Shown here in pieces: positions 47,516 through 57,118 of a DNA stretch of 64,000 nt (position 1 is its first letter; every line of letters begins with the position of its first letter). This DNA is from Companilactobacillus sp. RD055328 (GTDB taxonomy: Bacteria; Bacillota; Bacilli; Lactobacillales; Lactobacillaceae), in the NCBI RefSeq assembly GCF_022835675.1, contig NZ_BQUT01000005.1, positions 186,001 through 250,000 on the forward strand, read 5' to 3'. Both the position numbers and the translations under genes were made by a program. Below the pieces are notes generated by a model, which searched no databases, had not been told where the DNA came from, and was given only the letters and a program-made list of their open reading frames with translations.

Positions 47516-47968
47516 ATGCCGTTACTTTTATTTATTGGATCTATTATATTAATCATTTTAGATCAGTTATTAAAACTTTATGTTACTAATAATATTGCGC
47601 TTGGTTCTGTCCATGAGCTAATTCCTGGGATTGTTTCTCTAACAAACATCACTAATACAGGTGGTGCTTGGAGTATTTTTTCAGGAAATATATTTTTCTT
47701 CTACTTAGTAACGGTTATTGCAGTAATAGTAATTATATATATGCTTAAAAAAGCAAAAAAAGGAATGATTATTTATCCAATTGGCTTGGTTTTATTATTA
47801 ACTGGAACCATTGGTAATGCTATCGATCGTTTCACAAAACAGGCCGTTACCGATATGTTTAATCTTGAATTTATGAACTTCGCTATATTTAATTTAGCTG
47901 ATATTTATATAACGTTCGGTGTAATTTTCTTAATTATTTATTTACTATTTTTAGATAAGGATTCATAA
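47516..47968 (+). CDS. lspA: Lipoprotein signal peptidase (signal peptidase II)
   Basis: A 150-residue aspartic membrane peptidase that cleaves prolipoprotein signal peptides. Four membrane segments are visible. The catalytic Asp residues lie in GNAIDRF and FNLADIYITFG; NTGGAWSIF is the third box. The frame opens 19 codons earlier inside fhs; the ATG at 47516 follows AAGGAAAG and gives the normal length. Confidence 0.95.
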   Translation: MPLLLFIGSIILIILDQLLKLYVTNNIALGSVHELIPGIVSLTNITNTGGAWSIFSGNIFFFYLVTVIAVIVIIYMLKKAKKGMIIYPIGLVLLLTGTIGNAIDRFTKQAVTDMFNLEFMNFAIFNLADIYITFGVIFLIIYLLFLDKDS

Positions 47969-47971
47969 CAC

Positions 47972-48889
47972 ATGACAAACAAAATTCAACTAACAGTTGA
48001 AACTGATTTTAACAATACTCGTTTAGATAAATATTTAACTGAAAAACTTGATAGTAGTCGTTCACAAATCAAACTTTTGATTAATGATGGTGCAGTTTCT
48101 ATTGATGATTCTATTATTAAAAAAACTGGATACAAATTAAAATCGAACAGTAATATCACAATTGATATACCCACAGAACAGCCACTAACAGCTGAGCCTG
48201 AAAAGATGGACTTAGATATCATATATGAAGATGATGATGTTTTAGTCGTTAATAAGCCACAAGGAATGGTAGTTCATCCTTCAGCAGGCCATCCTAATCA
48301 CACATTGGTTAACGGTTTAATGTATCATACAACTCTAGCCCCTGAAGATTCTACATTACGACCAGGTATTGTTCATCGAATAGATAAAGACACATCTGGA
48401 TTACTTATGGTAGCAAAAAACGAAAATGCCCGTGAGTCATTAATGAAACAATTAAAAGATAAAACTAATACACGAGAATATTTAGCAATTGTACATGGAA
48501 CTTTTTCTCAATCAGGTGGAAAGATTAATGCTCCAATTGGTCGTTCTCATAAAGATCGTAAGAAACAAGCTGTAATTCCTGAAGGACGTAACGCTGTTAC
48601 ACATTTCAAGGTATTAGAACAATTTGCAGAATATTCATACTTATCTTTAAATCTGGAAACTGGGCGGACCCATCAAATTCGTGTTCATCTAAAATATATT
48701 GATCATCCGGTTGCTGGAGATCCTTTGTATGGTCCGAAAAAAACATTAAAAGGTTCAGGTCAATTCTTACATGCTTACAAATTAGGTTTTAAACATCCTA
48801 GAACTGGTGAACAAATGGAATTTAGTGTAGAACCACCAGCTGTTTTTAAGGATACGTTGTCTAAGTTGAAATTGACTGTAAGACAATAA
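47972..48889 (+). CDS. rluD: RluD-family 23S rRNA pseudouridine synthase
   Basis: A 305-residue enzyme. An S4-type RNA-binding domain (about 15-70) leads into the catalytic domain with GIVHRIDKDTSGLLMVAKN, which holds the catalytic Asp, and ETGRTHQIRVHL. It isomerises uridines of 23S rRNA. AAGGAT in the end of lspA precedes the ATG. lspA-rluD-pyrR is the Bacillus order. Confidence 0.95.
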   Translation: MTNKIQLTVETDFNNTRLDKYLTEKLDSSRSQIKLLINDGAVSIDDSIIKKTGYKLKSNSNITIDIPTEQPLTAEPEKMDLDIIYEDDDVLVVNKPQGMVVHPSAGHPNHTLVNGLMYHTTLAPEDSTLRPGIVHRIDKDTSGLLMVAKNENARESLMKQLKDKTNTREYLAIVHGTFSQSGGKINAPIGRSHKDRKKQAVIPEGRNAVTHFKVLEQFAEYSYLSLNLETGRTHQIRVHLKYIDHPVAGDPLYGPKKTLKGSGQFLHAYKLGFKHPRTGEQMEFSVEPPAVFKDTLSKLKLTVRQ

Positions 48890-48900
48890 TCAGGTACGAT
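48872..48900 (+). promoter_or_regulatory. Promoter of the pyrR operon
   Basis: TTGACT and TACGAT separated by 17 bases, starting inside the last codons of rluD. Transcription should begin near 48907, just before the attenuator. Confidence 0.65.
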
Positions 48901-48915
48901 AATCATAATTTAATA

Positions 48916-49524
<609 letters not shown>

Positions 49525-49539
49525 ATAAAGAGTGAATAC

Positions 49540-50607
49540 ATGAAAAGATATCTTGTTTTAGATGATGGCTTTACATTAGAAGGGGACTCAATTGGTTCTC
49601 CCATCATTGCTGCTGGACAATTAGTAATTTCAAATAATCTCTACGGTTTAGAGCAAACATTAACCGATGCAACTTATAATGGTCAAATTATTGCTTTAAC
49701 TGCACCTGCTAATGGTGCGTCTGGAATTAATCCAAATGAATATGAAGCTATCAATCCTACCTGTAAGGGCGTTATTTTTAACTCAACCGCTGTTCATTCC
49801 AAAATGGAACGCGATCAATCGTTAGATGAATTCTTAAAAAATAAAGACATCCCTGGAATAACTAATATAGATACTCGTGCATTAGCTGCTCATGTTCAAG
49901 AACATGGACAGTTAAAAGCCAGTATTTCAGATACAGATGATGAACATGCTGTTGATCAAATCAAAGCACTAGTTATCCAAAGAGATTTGGTAAAACAAGT
50001 TTCAACTAGACAACCATATCCAAATCCTAATTCTGGTAAGAAAATCATCGTTATTGATATGGGCATGAAATATTCTATTCTTCGTGAGTTATCTTATCGC
50101 GATTGTAATTCTATAGTAGTGCCATATAACTATTCAGCGGCACAAATAGATGAACTAAACCCTGATGGTATTATTATCTCAAACGGACCTGGTAATCCTG
50201 AAGATGTAACTCAGACAATTAAAGTTGTTGAAGAATTACAAAACAATTATCCGCTATTTGGAATTGGTTTAGGTCATTTGATCATTGCACTTGCCAATGA
50301 ATGTCATATTTCAGTTATGAAGTTGGGGCATCATTCTACTTCTTATCCAGTAAAAGAAATTGCCAGTGGTAAGATTGAATACACTAATCATAATCATATA
50401 TATACTATTAGCAATCATGGTATTAGAGATGCAAACTTCATCGTTACACATATTTGCCCATCTGATGGAGCAATTGAGGGTATTCGTCACATGTATCGAC
50501 CAACATTTTCCGTACAATTTGATCCTGAAGCAGCACCCGGATCACAAGATATGACATATTTATTTGATGAATTTCTCGATATGATTAGTTCATACGAAAG
50601 AGCATAA
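49540..50607 (+). CDS. CarA-like protein with a dead glutaminase site
   Basis: A 355-residue protein aligned end to end with the carbamoyl-phosphate synthase small subunit (PTCKGVIF, IPGITNIDTRAL, ISNGPGNPED, VQFDPEAAPGS). The class I glutaminase elbow GICLGHQ reads GIGLGHL, so the catalytic Cys is Gly243 and the Gln is Leu. The catalytic His of QFHPE is Asp328 (QFDPE), and GHRG and QNHGY read GHHS and HNHIY. It cannot hydrolyse glutamine by the known mechanism. The frame is intact; the site before the ATG is weak (AAAGAG), 15 bases after pyrR. Confidence 0.85.
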   Translation: MKRYLVLDDGFTLEGDSIGSPIIAAGQLVISNNLYGLEQTLTDATYNGQIIALTAPANGASGINPNEYEAINPTCKGVIFNSTAVHSKMERDQSLDEFLKNKDIPGITNIDTRALAAHVQEHGQLKASISDTDDEHAVDQIKALVIQRDLVKQVSTRQPYPNPNSGKKIIVIDMGMKYSILRELSYRDCNSIVVPYNYSAAQIDELNPDGIIISNGPGNPEDVTQTIKVVEELQNNYPLFGIGLGHLIIALANECHISVMKLGHHSTSYPVKEIASGKIEYTNHNHIYTISNHGIRDANFIVTHICPSDGAIEGIRHMYRPTFSVQFDPEAAPGSQDMTYLFDEFLDMISSYERA

Positions 50608-50629
50608 CAAAACGTTAGAAGGTGAGACC

Positions 50630-53005
50630 TTGGAAAAAGATATTCAAAATATTTTAATTATCGGAGCAGTTAATAGTAAAACTAATGTTGATTTAACTAA
50701 TTCTATTTACCGTACATGCAGAATTATTAATAAATTAAACTATAAAACTATTCTAATTACCGAAAATCCAATATCTATTCTTACCGATGCAGATTTTATA
50801 GATAAATTAATTATCAGTGATATTAATGCTGAAACTATAAATAATGTAATTGAAAATAATAAAATTGACGCAATAATACCAACATTAGGTGACCGAAATG
50901 CCTTAAGTATTATTGCAGAAAATAGTATTCCTAAAGACGTAAAAATTCTTGGTTCTAATAATCTTGCAGCTCTGGCAAACTTCAATCGTGACGTATTTAG
51001 CAAACACTTAGAATATAATCATTTACCGGTTATTAATTATATTAGTACTAAAAACGAAAACGATATTTATGATTTTGTTCGTAAAAACGAGTTCCCAGTT
51101 ATTTTGCGCCGCCGTTTTAAAAACCGCATGTCATCAGGTTGGACTAATATTGAAAACTTATATGATTTAAATAACTTCATTGATCGTGATCCTGATTTCA
51201 AAGATTCTGTAGAAATTGAAAAAAGCATCCGTGGGCAAAGAGAGTTTTCAATAACCACATTACGTGACAAAGCCAACAACACTAATATTGTTGGGGTTAT
51301 CGAAGATATTCAGCCAATAGGTATTCATCATTTAGATTCCTTATTATTAACCCCAGCACTTACGCTGACAAATACACAGATACAACAACTACGAAAAGCC
51401 GCAATTAAAGTTGCTAAAGCTTTTAATATTGTTGGTGTTTGTACAACACATTTTGCTTTAGATACAAAAAATTCGGGTGATTTTTATATTACTGAGATAA
51501 TTCCACGACTAAGTGAAGAAACTCAGTACTTAGAAAAGGCTTATAATTACCCAATATCTGAAATCTCAGCTCAATTAAATGTTGGTATGACAATTGATAA
51601 GCTAATAGATACATCAGGAAAGAAGTTCAATGCTGCTTATGAACCAAATATTGAATTTTTAACAGTTCGAGTACCAACGTGGAGCAATATTCAAGAAACA
51701 AATATGGAGCCTAAAAAGACGTCTAACGGAGCTTTTATCATTCGTGGTAAAGATATTGGCGAAGTATTTAAAAAAGGTCCTCTTAACGCACAAATAACGC
51801 AAACTAACGTATTGAACTCTGGCAATTATAAATTGTTAGATGATGATGAGCTATTCGAAAAAATTATTCATCCAACAAATCGACAATTAAGTATATTAAA
51901 AATTGCTTTGAATCGTGGTTTTGATATTCCTTACTTATCAAATGTTACAAAGATCCATCCAGTTTATTTAGAAACGCTTCGCCACTTATCTAAAATAAAA
52001 ATTAACCTAGTGAAAAATAAAGGTGATGTTGATATTCTTCGTGATGCTTTAATCTCTGGATTTTCAATCAATGAGATTGCTACACTTTGGAAAATTAGCG
52101 AAGAGCAATTACAAGAATTGATTAAGCAAGCTAATATCAATTTCCAATTAAAGGATTCATCTTTTATCACTAATGAGAATAAAAGTTTTGAATTCAATCC
52201 AAGTATTGGTAATTACAATGAGTTTACATATGATGATAAAAAACAAACTATTATTATTAAAACGAGTCCAGAGATGTCTTTTAGTGATCAGGTTAGAAAT
52301 AACTATTTAATTAGTCGCATCGCAAATGCTAATCAAAAAAATGGTTTTAATACAATATTAGTCGGTAAGACTACCCGTGAAATTATTAATATTAACGGGA
52401 GTAATATTTCTCAAATTATCGATCCTTTTGACGAAGTCATACAATACCGATTATTGCCTAAAGAAGCTTTTGAGCACACTATTAGACTTACAAATGACTT
52501 GTCTGATAAAAACGGTCTTTTAGATGAAGGAGAGACAAAGATTTTTGAAGATTCAACAGTCAAAAGTAATGAAGAATATGAATTCAATATTCTTCGCGAT
52601 AAGAAGGACTGGGTAATCACTTCTTATGTAAAATCTAATGAGGCTGAAAAATCGACTTTTGCAAGCTCAAATTTGAATTCTTCGGCAGAATTAACACAAA
52701 TAATATCTGATTTCATCACACAAAATTTAACGTCTGCACAACAAAAATATTCAAAAATTCTTAACTTCACAATATGCTTCATAAATGATGAGGTAAAAAT
52801 TAAAAAAGTATCAATTGGATTCAGTGATAATATCATTGAACATGATATTGTTAGTACACTTGATCTAATTGATACATATATTAAATTAGTAATAGGTATT
52901 AGTCTTGATGAATTGAATTTAGGTATTAATGAATTTCACTTTGTTGAAAATTCAAATGGGAAAGAAATATCTCTTTCAAATGATTCATTTAAGTTAACTA
53001 TCTAA
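50630..53005 (+). CDS. CarB-like protein, shortened and without ATP loops
   Basis: A 791-residue relative of the carbamoyl-phosphate synthase large subunit (usually about 1060). Residues 1-400 follow the first synthetase half (NILIIG, IIPTLG, EFPVILRRRF, ITEIIPRLSEETQYLEKAYNYPI) and 400-510 the oligomerisation domain (LSILKIALNRGFDIPYLSNVTKI). From about 520 the second half is reduced to a faint 270-residue remnant, and the allosteric domain is absent. The glycine-rich ATP loop (159-172) and EVNPR (289-293, now EIIPR) are altered. TTG start behind AAGGTGA. It overlaps rqcH by 12 bases, tail to tail. Confidence 0.8.
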   Translation: MEKDIQNILIIGAVNSKTNVDLTNSIYRTCRIINKLNYKTILITENPISILTDADFIDKLIISDINAETINNVIENNKIDAIIPTLGDRNALSIIAENSIPKDVKILGSNNLAALANFNRDVFSKHLEYNHLPVINYISTKNENDIYDFVRKNEFPVILRRRFKNRMSSGWTNIENLYDLNNFIDRDPDFKDSVEIEKSIRGQREFSITTLRDKANNTNIVGVIEDIQPIGIHHLDSLLLTPALTLTNTQIQQLRKAAIKVAKAFNIVGVCTTHFALDTKNSGDFYITEIIPRLSEETQYLEKAYNYPISEISAQLNVGMTIDKLIDTSGKKFNAAYEPNIEFLTVRVPTWSNIQETNMEPKKTSNGAFIIRGKDIGEVFKKGPLNAQITQTNVLNSGNYKLLDDDELFEKIIHPTNRQLSILKIALNRGFDIPYLSNVTKIHPVYLETLRHLSKIKINLVKNKGDVDILRDALISGFSINEIATLWKISEEQLQELIKQANINFQLKDSSFITNENKSFEFNPSIGNYNEFTYDDKKQTIIIKTSPEMSFSDQVRNNYLISRIANANQKNGFNTILVGKTTREIININGSNISQIIDPFDEVIQYRLLPKEAFEHTIRLTNDLSDKNGLLDEGETKIFEDSTVKSNEEYEFNILRDKKDWVITSYVKSNEAEKSTFASSNLNSSAELTQIISDFITQNLTSAQQKYSKILNFTICFINDEVKIKKVSIGFSDNIIEHDIVSTLDLIDTYIKLVIGISLDELNLGINEFHFVENSNGKEISLSNDSFKLTI

Positions 53006-54661
53006 ATAGTTCTTCTTTAATTGCTCAACGGTTTGTAAATCCGGTGTTGTTATTAAGGTCTTTTGACCTTCATATATAACAAATCCTGGTTTAGAGCCGT
53101 TGGGTTTTTTTAGTTGTTTAATAGGAACGTAATCCACTTCAACTTTGCTTGAATTTTTTGCTTTAGAATAAAACGCAGCTAACAGAGCCGCTTCATTTAA
53201 TGTTTGTTCACTAGGTTGATTATCAGAAATGATTACGTGTGAACCAGGTATATTCTTTACATGTAGCCAAATATCGCTCTTCTTAGCTGTTTTAAGAGAT
53301 AGTTGGTCATTTTGTACATTATTACGCCCAACTGTAATGAGAGATCCATCAGTACTAATAAATTTATTCCCCATATCTTTATTAGGTTTACGTTTTTTAG
53401 GCAGATTCTTCTTGCTAATATAACCACCGGCAATTAATTCAGCCTTTATTTCTTGTAAGTTATCTAAACGTGATTCACTAATTTGATATAAAACAGAATC
53501 AAGATAATCAATTTCCTCTTGTGTTTGAGCTACTTGTTCATTGATATGAATGATTGATTTTTTTAATTTCTGATAAGTTTTGAAGTATCGTTGAGCATTA
53601 CCATTAGGAGTTAATTTAGGATTGATTTTTATTGTGATTTTTGAATTATCATAATAATTATCCAATGTTACCGAACTCATTCCTTGCTTAACTTCGTGCA
53701 TATATGTGGTTAATAGTTCACCGTTAATACGAAATTGATCCATTGTCTCAGTTTTTGTCATATCAGATTTCAAACGTTTTAATTTGTTTTTATCTTTTTT
53801 AAGAGCACCATTAACAACACTTAGTAAGTTCTCTGCTTGTGAACGAATACGATCACTCTGAGCTTTTTCACGATAATAATCGTCTAACATCTCTGAAAGT
53901 GATGAGAACTCCTTAACATCCCCATCAACGCTTGAATATTTAATAGGGTAGAAGTTCATTTTAGAGTTCTTGGTAACAACGTTAGGGGAGATATTACTAT
54001 CGATTTCATTGAAAAAATCACGAAATGCAACGCGTTTTATTTCAGATTTATTCATTCGATATTTGATTTCTTCTGCTGTATCTTTTGCCAATCCTTCAAA
54101 GCTACTGCGTAAATCGATTAAATCTAAGTCAGAAAAATCTTTAAATGGATTTTTCTTGTTAGAAGAAGGAGGGAATACATAATTTTCTCCCGGCATCAAT
54201 ACACGAAAACGATTCTTTGAGCTCGGTACATGCTTAATTAAATCTACAATCTGATTATCTTTATTGACTAGAATAATATTGCTATATCTTCCCATTATTT
54301 CAATAATCAATTTGAATGATACTTTATAGCCCAATTCATCTTTAGTCTCCAAAGTCATTGTTACAATTCTGTCATTATCAACTTGTGTAATTTCTTTAAT
54401 AATTGCACCATCAATATTTTTTCTTAATGACATTACAAAGTTAGAAGGGCGATCAGGATTAGCAAAATCAACATGAGTAATCTGCATACGCGAATATGTG
54501 GGATTTGCTGATAACAATAAAGGATAGTTAACACGATTACTTCTAATTATTAAAACTAACTCATTATTAAAAGGCTGTTGAATTTTAGAAATTCGCCCGC
54601 CAATCAATAATTTATTTAATTCAGTTACCATAGCATGTGTAAAAACACCGTCAAAAGACAT
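52994..54661 (-). CDS. rqcH: Ribosome quality control protein RqcH (NFACT family, FbpA-like)
   Basis: A 555-residue protein that adds alanine tails to nascent chains on stalled 50S subunits; older annotations call it fibronectin-binding. NFACT-N starts FDGVFTHAMVTELNKLLIGGRISKIQQPFNNELVL, a long coiled coil lies near 260-420, and NFACT-R has VGRNNVQNDQLSLKTAKKSDIWLHVKNIPGSHV. GAGGTGA precedes the ATG. The terminus overlaps the CarB-like gene on the other strand. Confidence 0.95.
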   Translation of the reverse strand: MSFDGVFTHAMVTELNKLLIGGRISKIQQPFNNELVLIIRSNRVNYPLLLSANPTYSRMQITHVDFANPDRPSNFVMSLRKNIDGAIIKEITQVDNDRIVTMTLETKDELGYKVSFKLIIEIMGRYSNIILVNKDNQIVDLIKHVPSSKNRFRVLMPGENYVFPPSSNKKNPFKDFSDLDLIDLRSSFEGLAKDTAEEIKYRMNKSEIKRVAFRDFFNEIDSNISPNVVTKNSKMNFYPIKYSSVDGDVKEFSSLSEMLDDYYREKAQSDRIRSQAENLLSVVNGALKKDKNKLKRLKSDMTKTETMDQFRINGELLTTYMHEVKQGMSSVTLDNYYDNSKITIKINPKLTPNGNAQRYFKTYQKLKKSIIHINEQVAQTQEEIDYLDSVLYQISESRLDNLQEIKAELIAGGYISKKNLPKKRKPNKDMGNKFISTDGSLITVGRNNVQNDQLSLKTAKKSDIWLHVKNIPGSHVIISDNQPSEQTLNEAALLAAFYSKAKNSSKVEVDYVPIKQLKKPNGSKPGFVIYEGQKTLITTPDLQTVEQLKKNYLDS

Positions 54662-54712
54662 CTAATCACCTCAAAATTTCTATCTCTTTCATTTTAACAG
54701 ATTTTTTTGTGA

Positions 54713-54718
54713 TATAAT
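54713..54718 (+). promoter_or_regulatory. Likely -10 box of the degV promoter
   Basis: A consensus TATAAT 42 bases before degV, in the gap between divergent genes. A -35 box is not clear. Confidence 0.45.
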
Positions 54719-54760
54719 TCCATTACGTACTTTCAAAACAAATTAAGTGGTGAATTATTC

Positions 54761-55627
54761 ATGAAAATCGCAATAGTAACAGACAGTACTTGTTATTTAC
54801 CAAAAGAAGAACTTGAAAAATATAACATAACTGTTGTGCCTATACCCGTCATTATAGATGGAAAAACTTATCAAGAAGACGTTGATATTTCTACGGAAGA
54901 GTTCTATGACAAACTACGTGTTTCAAAAGAGCTTCCTTCAACATCTCAACCTTCATTAGGTCAAATGGTTGAGTTATATACAAAACTCGGAGATGAAGGC
55001 TACGATGCTGTCATTTCTATTCATTTAGCTAGTACTATTTCTGGCTTTGTTAACACATTATCAACTGCTGTAGCTGATATGGTTACAAATACCAGAGTCA
55101 TTCCTTATGATTCACAAATAACCGTTTTACTAATGGGTAATTTAGTACTTCATGCGGCTAAGATGGCTCAAGAAGGATATGAGCTTGATGAAATCTTGGA
55201 TAGCTTAGATGCACTTCGTGCAACGATGGATGAAGTATTTATTGTTAATGATTTGAAGAACCTTGTTAAAGGTGGCCGTTTATCTAATGCATCAGCTGTC
55301 ATTGGTAGCATGCTTAATATCAAGCCATTATTAACATTTGACAATAATAGTCATGCAATTGTTGCATATGATAAAGTTCGTTCTATCAAGAAGGCTTACT
55401 CAAAAGCTGCTGAAGCTTTTAAAAAAGCAAAAAAAGAAGCTAACTTTAAATATAAGCTAATAGTAATCCACGCTAATGATCCTGAAGAAGCAAAAAAATG
55501 GTCAGATGATTTACATAAACAGTTCCCTGAAGAAAAGATAGAAATTAGTTACTTTGGACCTGTTATTGGTACTCATTTAGGCGAAAAAGCTATCGCTCTT
55601 GCCTGGATTAAAGATACAGAAAATTAA
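54761..55627 (+). CDS. DegV family fatty-acid-binding protein (FakB-like)
   Basis: A 288-residue two-domain protein. The start KIAIVTDSTCYLPKEEL, the loop STSQPSLGQMVELYTKLGDE and IHLASTISGFVNT mark the DegV fold that binds one fatty acid. Family members (FakB) present fatty acids to the kinase FakA for incorporation into phospholipid; fakA is not in this window. GTGGTG precedes the ATG, and a terminator follows at once. Confidence 0.92.
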   Translation: MKIAIVTDSTCYLPKEELEKYNITVVPIPVIIDGKTYQEDVDISTEEFYDKLRVSKELPSTSQPSLGQMVELYTKLGDEGYDAVISIHLASTISGFVNTLSTAVADMVTNTRVIPYDSQITVLLMGNLVLHAAKMAQEGYELDEILDSLDALRATMDEVFIVNDLKNLVKGGRLSNASAVIGSMLNIKPLLTFDNNSHAIVAYDKVRSIKKAYSKAAEAFKKAKKEANFKYKLIVIHANDPEEAKKWSDDLHKQFPEEKIEISYFGPVIGTHLGEKAIALAWIKDTEN

Positions 55628-55668
55628 AAAAGAATGAATCTAAATTTAATTAGATTCATTCTTTTTTT
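55625..55668. terminator. Bidirectional terminator, degV / permease
   Basis: AGAATGAATCTAA pairs with TTAGATTCATTCT around a short A/T loop, flanked by A- and T-runs. Confidence 0.93.
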
Positions 55669-56971
55669 GTACATATAAATAAATTGGAATTCCAATCACC
55701 GTAATAAGTAATCCTATCAAGCTAATCACTAACTGTGTAAAGATAGTATTAATAACAATAAGTGCTCCACCTAATATTGCTACTATTGGAATTATCGGAT
55801 ACAACGGAACTCGATAAGGACGTTCAATATCTGGCTCTAATCTGCGTAATCTAATAACAGCAGTAAATGCCATTGTATAAAAGAACCATATAACAAAGAC
55901 TAACATATTCGTTATAGTATCAAATTGCCCTGAAAGCATCATAATTACAGCAATAAAAAATTGACAAATACCAGCAATGACGGGGACACCAGCATCATTT
56001 AATTTTGCAAAATGATTACTAAAAGGTAATTGTTTTTGATATCCCATTACATATGGAACGCGCATTCCAGTCATAATATAACCATTTAGTCCACCATATA
56101 CAGAGATAAGAATTCCAATGGTTATTATTTTTCCACCAAAATCTCCAAAAATAATTTGAGAAACGTCAGATGCGATATTCATATTACCAATGATATTGTT
56201 TACAGGTTGAATCCAATAAAACACGCCATTAACAGCAACATACACAACCATAACTAAAGCAATCCCAATTGAGATAGCAAGTGGTAGATCGCGTTTAGGA
56301 TTCTTCATTTCTCCAGCTATATTACCTACATGAAGCCAGCCATCATAAGCAAACATAGTTGCTAATAATCCTTGACCTAATGCAGACCAGAATGAACGAT
56401 CAGCTCCCGCAACAATTGGAAATAAGCTAACGTTTCCCGTTTCTTTATGGAAAAATCCTAAAATAACAATTGCAATTATAGGAATTAATTTACATATAAA
56501 AGCAATAGATGTTACTCGCCCGGCTGCTTTAATACTAATAAAATTGATTAAATATAAGCTTAGGGCACATAGAGCTGAAATGGGGACTATGTAAAGATTT
56601 GATAGAGCAAACAAATTAACAACCTGTGTTCCAAAAGCAATTGCTATTGCAGCAATATTAGCAGGGAAGTAGACAACTGTCTGAGCCCATCCAGCAAGAT
56701 ATCCCCAGAATTTTCCATATGATTTAGTAATATACCGTGTTAATCCACCGGTTTCAGGATACATTGCAGCTAATTCTGCAACTGTAAGACCGGCACAAAT
56801 AGTTATCAATCCACCTAATATCCATGACCACATTGCTAAGCTAGACGAGCCTGTATATTCAGTCACTGCTGATGCTTTAAAGAACACTCCAGCTCCAATA
56901 ACCGTTCCTGCAACAGTTGCAAGGGCAGTTCCAAATCCAATAGTCTTTTTTAATTCTTTATTATTACTCAT
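55646..56971 (-). CDS. APC-family amino acid permease
   Basis: A 441-residue transporter with about 12 membrane segments. The first segment reads GTALATVAGTVIGAGVFFKASAV, the unwound substrate-binding helix of the LAT-like branch of the APC superfamily. FAYDGWLHVGNIAGEMKNPKRDLP is typical of the serine/threonine exchanger group (SteT), but substrate cannot be fixed from sequence. AAGGTG precedes the ATG. It diverges from the VIT operon. Confidence 0.88.
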   Translation of the reverse strand: MSNNKELKKTIGFGTALATVAGTVIGAGVFFKASAVTEYTGSSSLAMWSWILGGLITICAGLTVAELAAMYPETGGLTRYITKSYGKFWGYLAGWAQTVVYFPANIAAIAIAFGTQVVNLFALSNLYIVPISALCALSLYLINFISIKAAGRVTSIAFICKLIPIIAIVILGFFHKETGNVSLFPIVAGADRSFWSALGQGLLATMFAYDGWLHVGNIAGEMKNPKRDLPLAISIGIALVMVVYVAVNGVFYWIQPVNNIIGNMNIASDVSQIIFGDFGGKIITIGILISVYGGLNGYIMTGMRVPYVMGYQKQLPFSNHFAKLNDAGVPVIAGICQFFIAVIMMLSGQFDTITNMLVFVIWFFYTMAFTAVIRLRRLEPDIERPYRVPLYPIIPIVAILGGALIVINTIFTQLVISLIGLLITVIGIPIYLYVQKKNESN

Positions 56972-57050
56972 AATAATTACACCTTAAATTATTTATTTAA
57001 ATTGGCTTTATTCATAGAAAATAATTTTAACATGTAAATAAATTATTTTC

Positions 57051-57078
57051 TTGCAATTATAACTTAAAGGACTATAAT
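57051..57078 (+). promoter_or_regulatory. Promoter of the VIT-VIT-perR operon
   Basis: TTGCAA and a consensus TATAAT separated by 16 bases. Transcription should start near 57085, directly before the operator. Confidence 0.75.
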
Positions 57079-57090
57079 TCAATGAGTTAC

Positions 57091-57105
57091 TTAGAATCAT
57101 TCCAA
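57091..57105 (+). promoter_or_regulatory. Per/Fur-type operator (7-1-7 inverted repeat)
   Basis: TTAGAATCATTCCAA is a 7-1-7 palindrome with one mismatch between arms and closely resembles the Per box TTATAATnATTATAA. It lies 12 bases after the -10 box, where a bound repressor would block transcription. The operon's third gene is a PerR-like regulator. Confidence 0.6.
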
Positions 57106-57118
57106 TTAGGGGTTGAAA

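Noticed and set aside
50630-53005. CarB-like gene as a frameshifted pseudogene fragment
   Set aside because: The frame is intact, it ends next to rqcH, and no downstream DNA encodes the missing second half or allosteric domain, so this is not a simple frameshift break.
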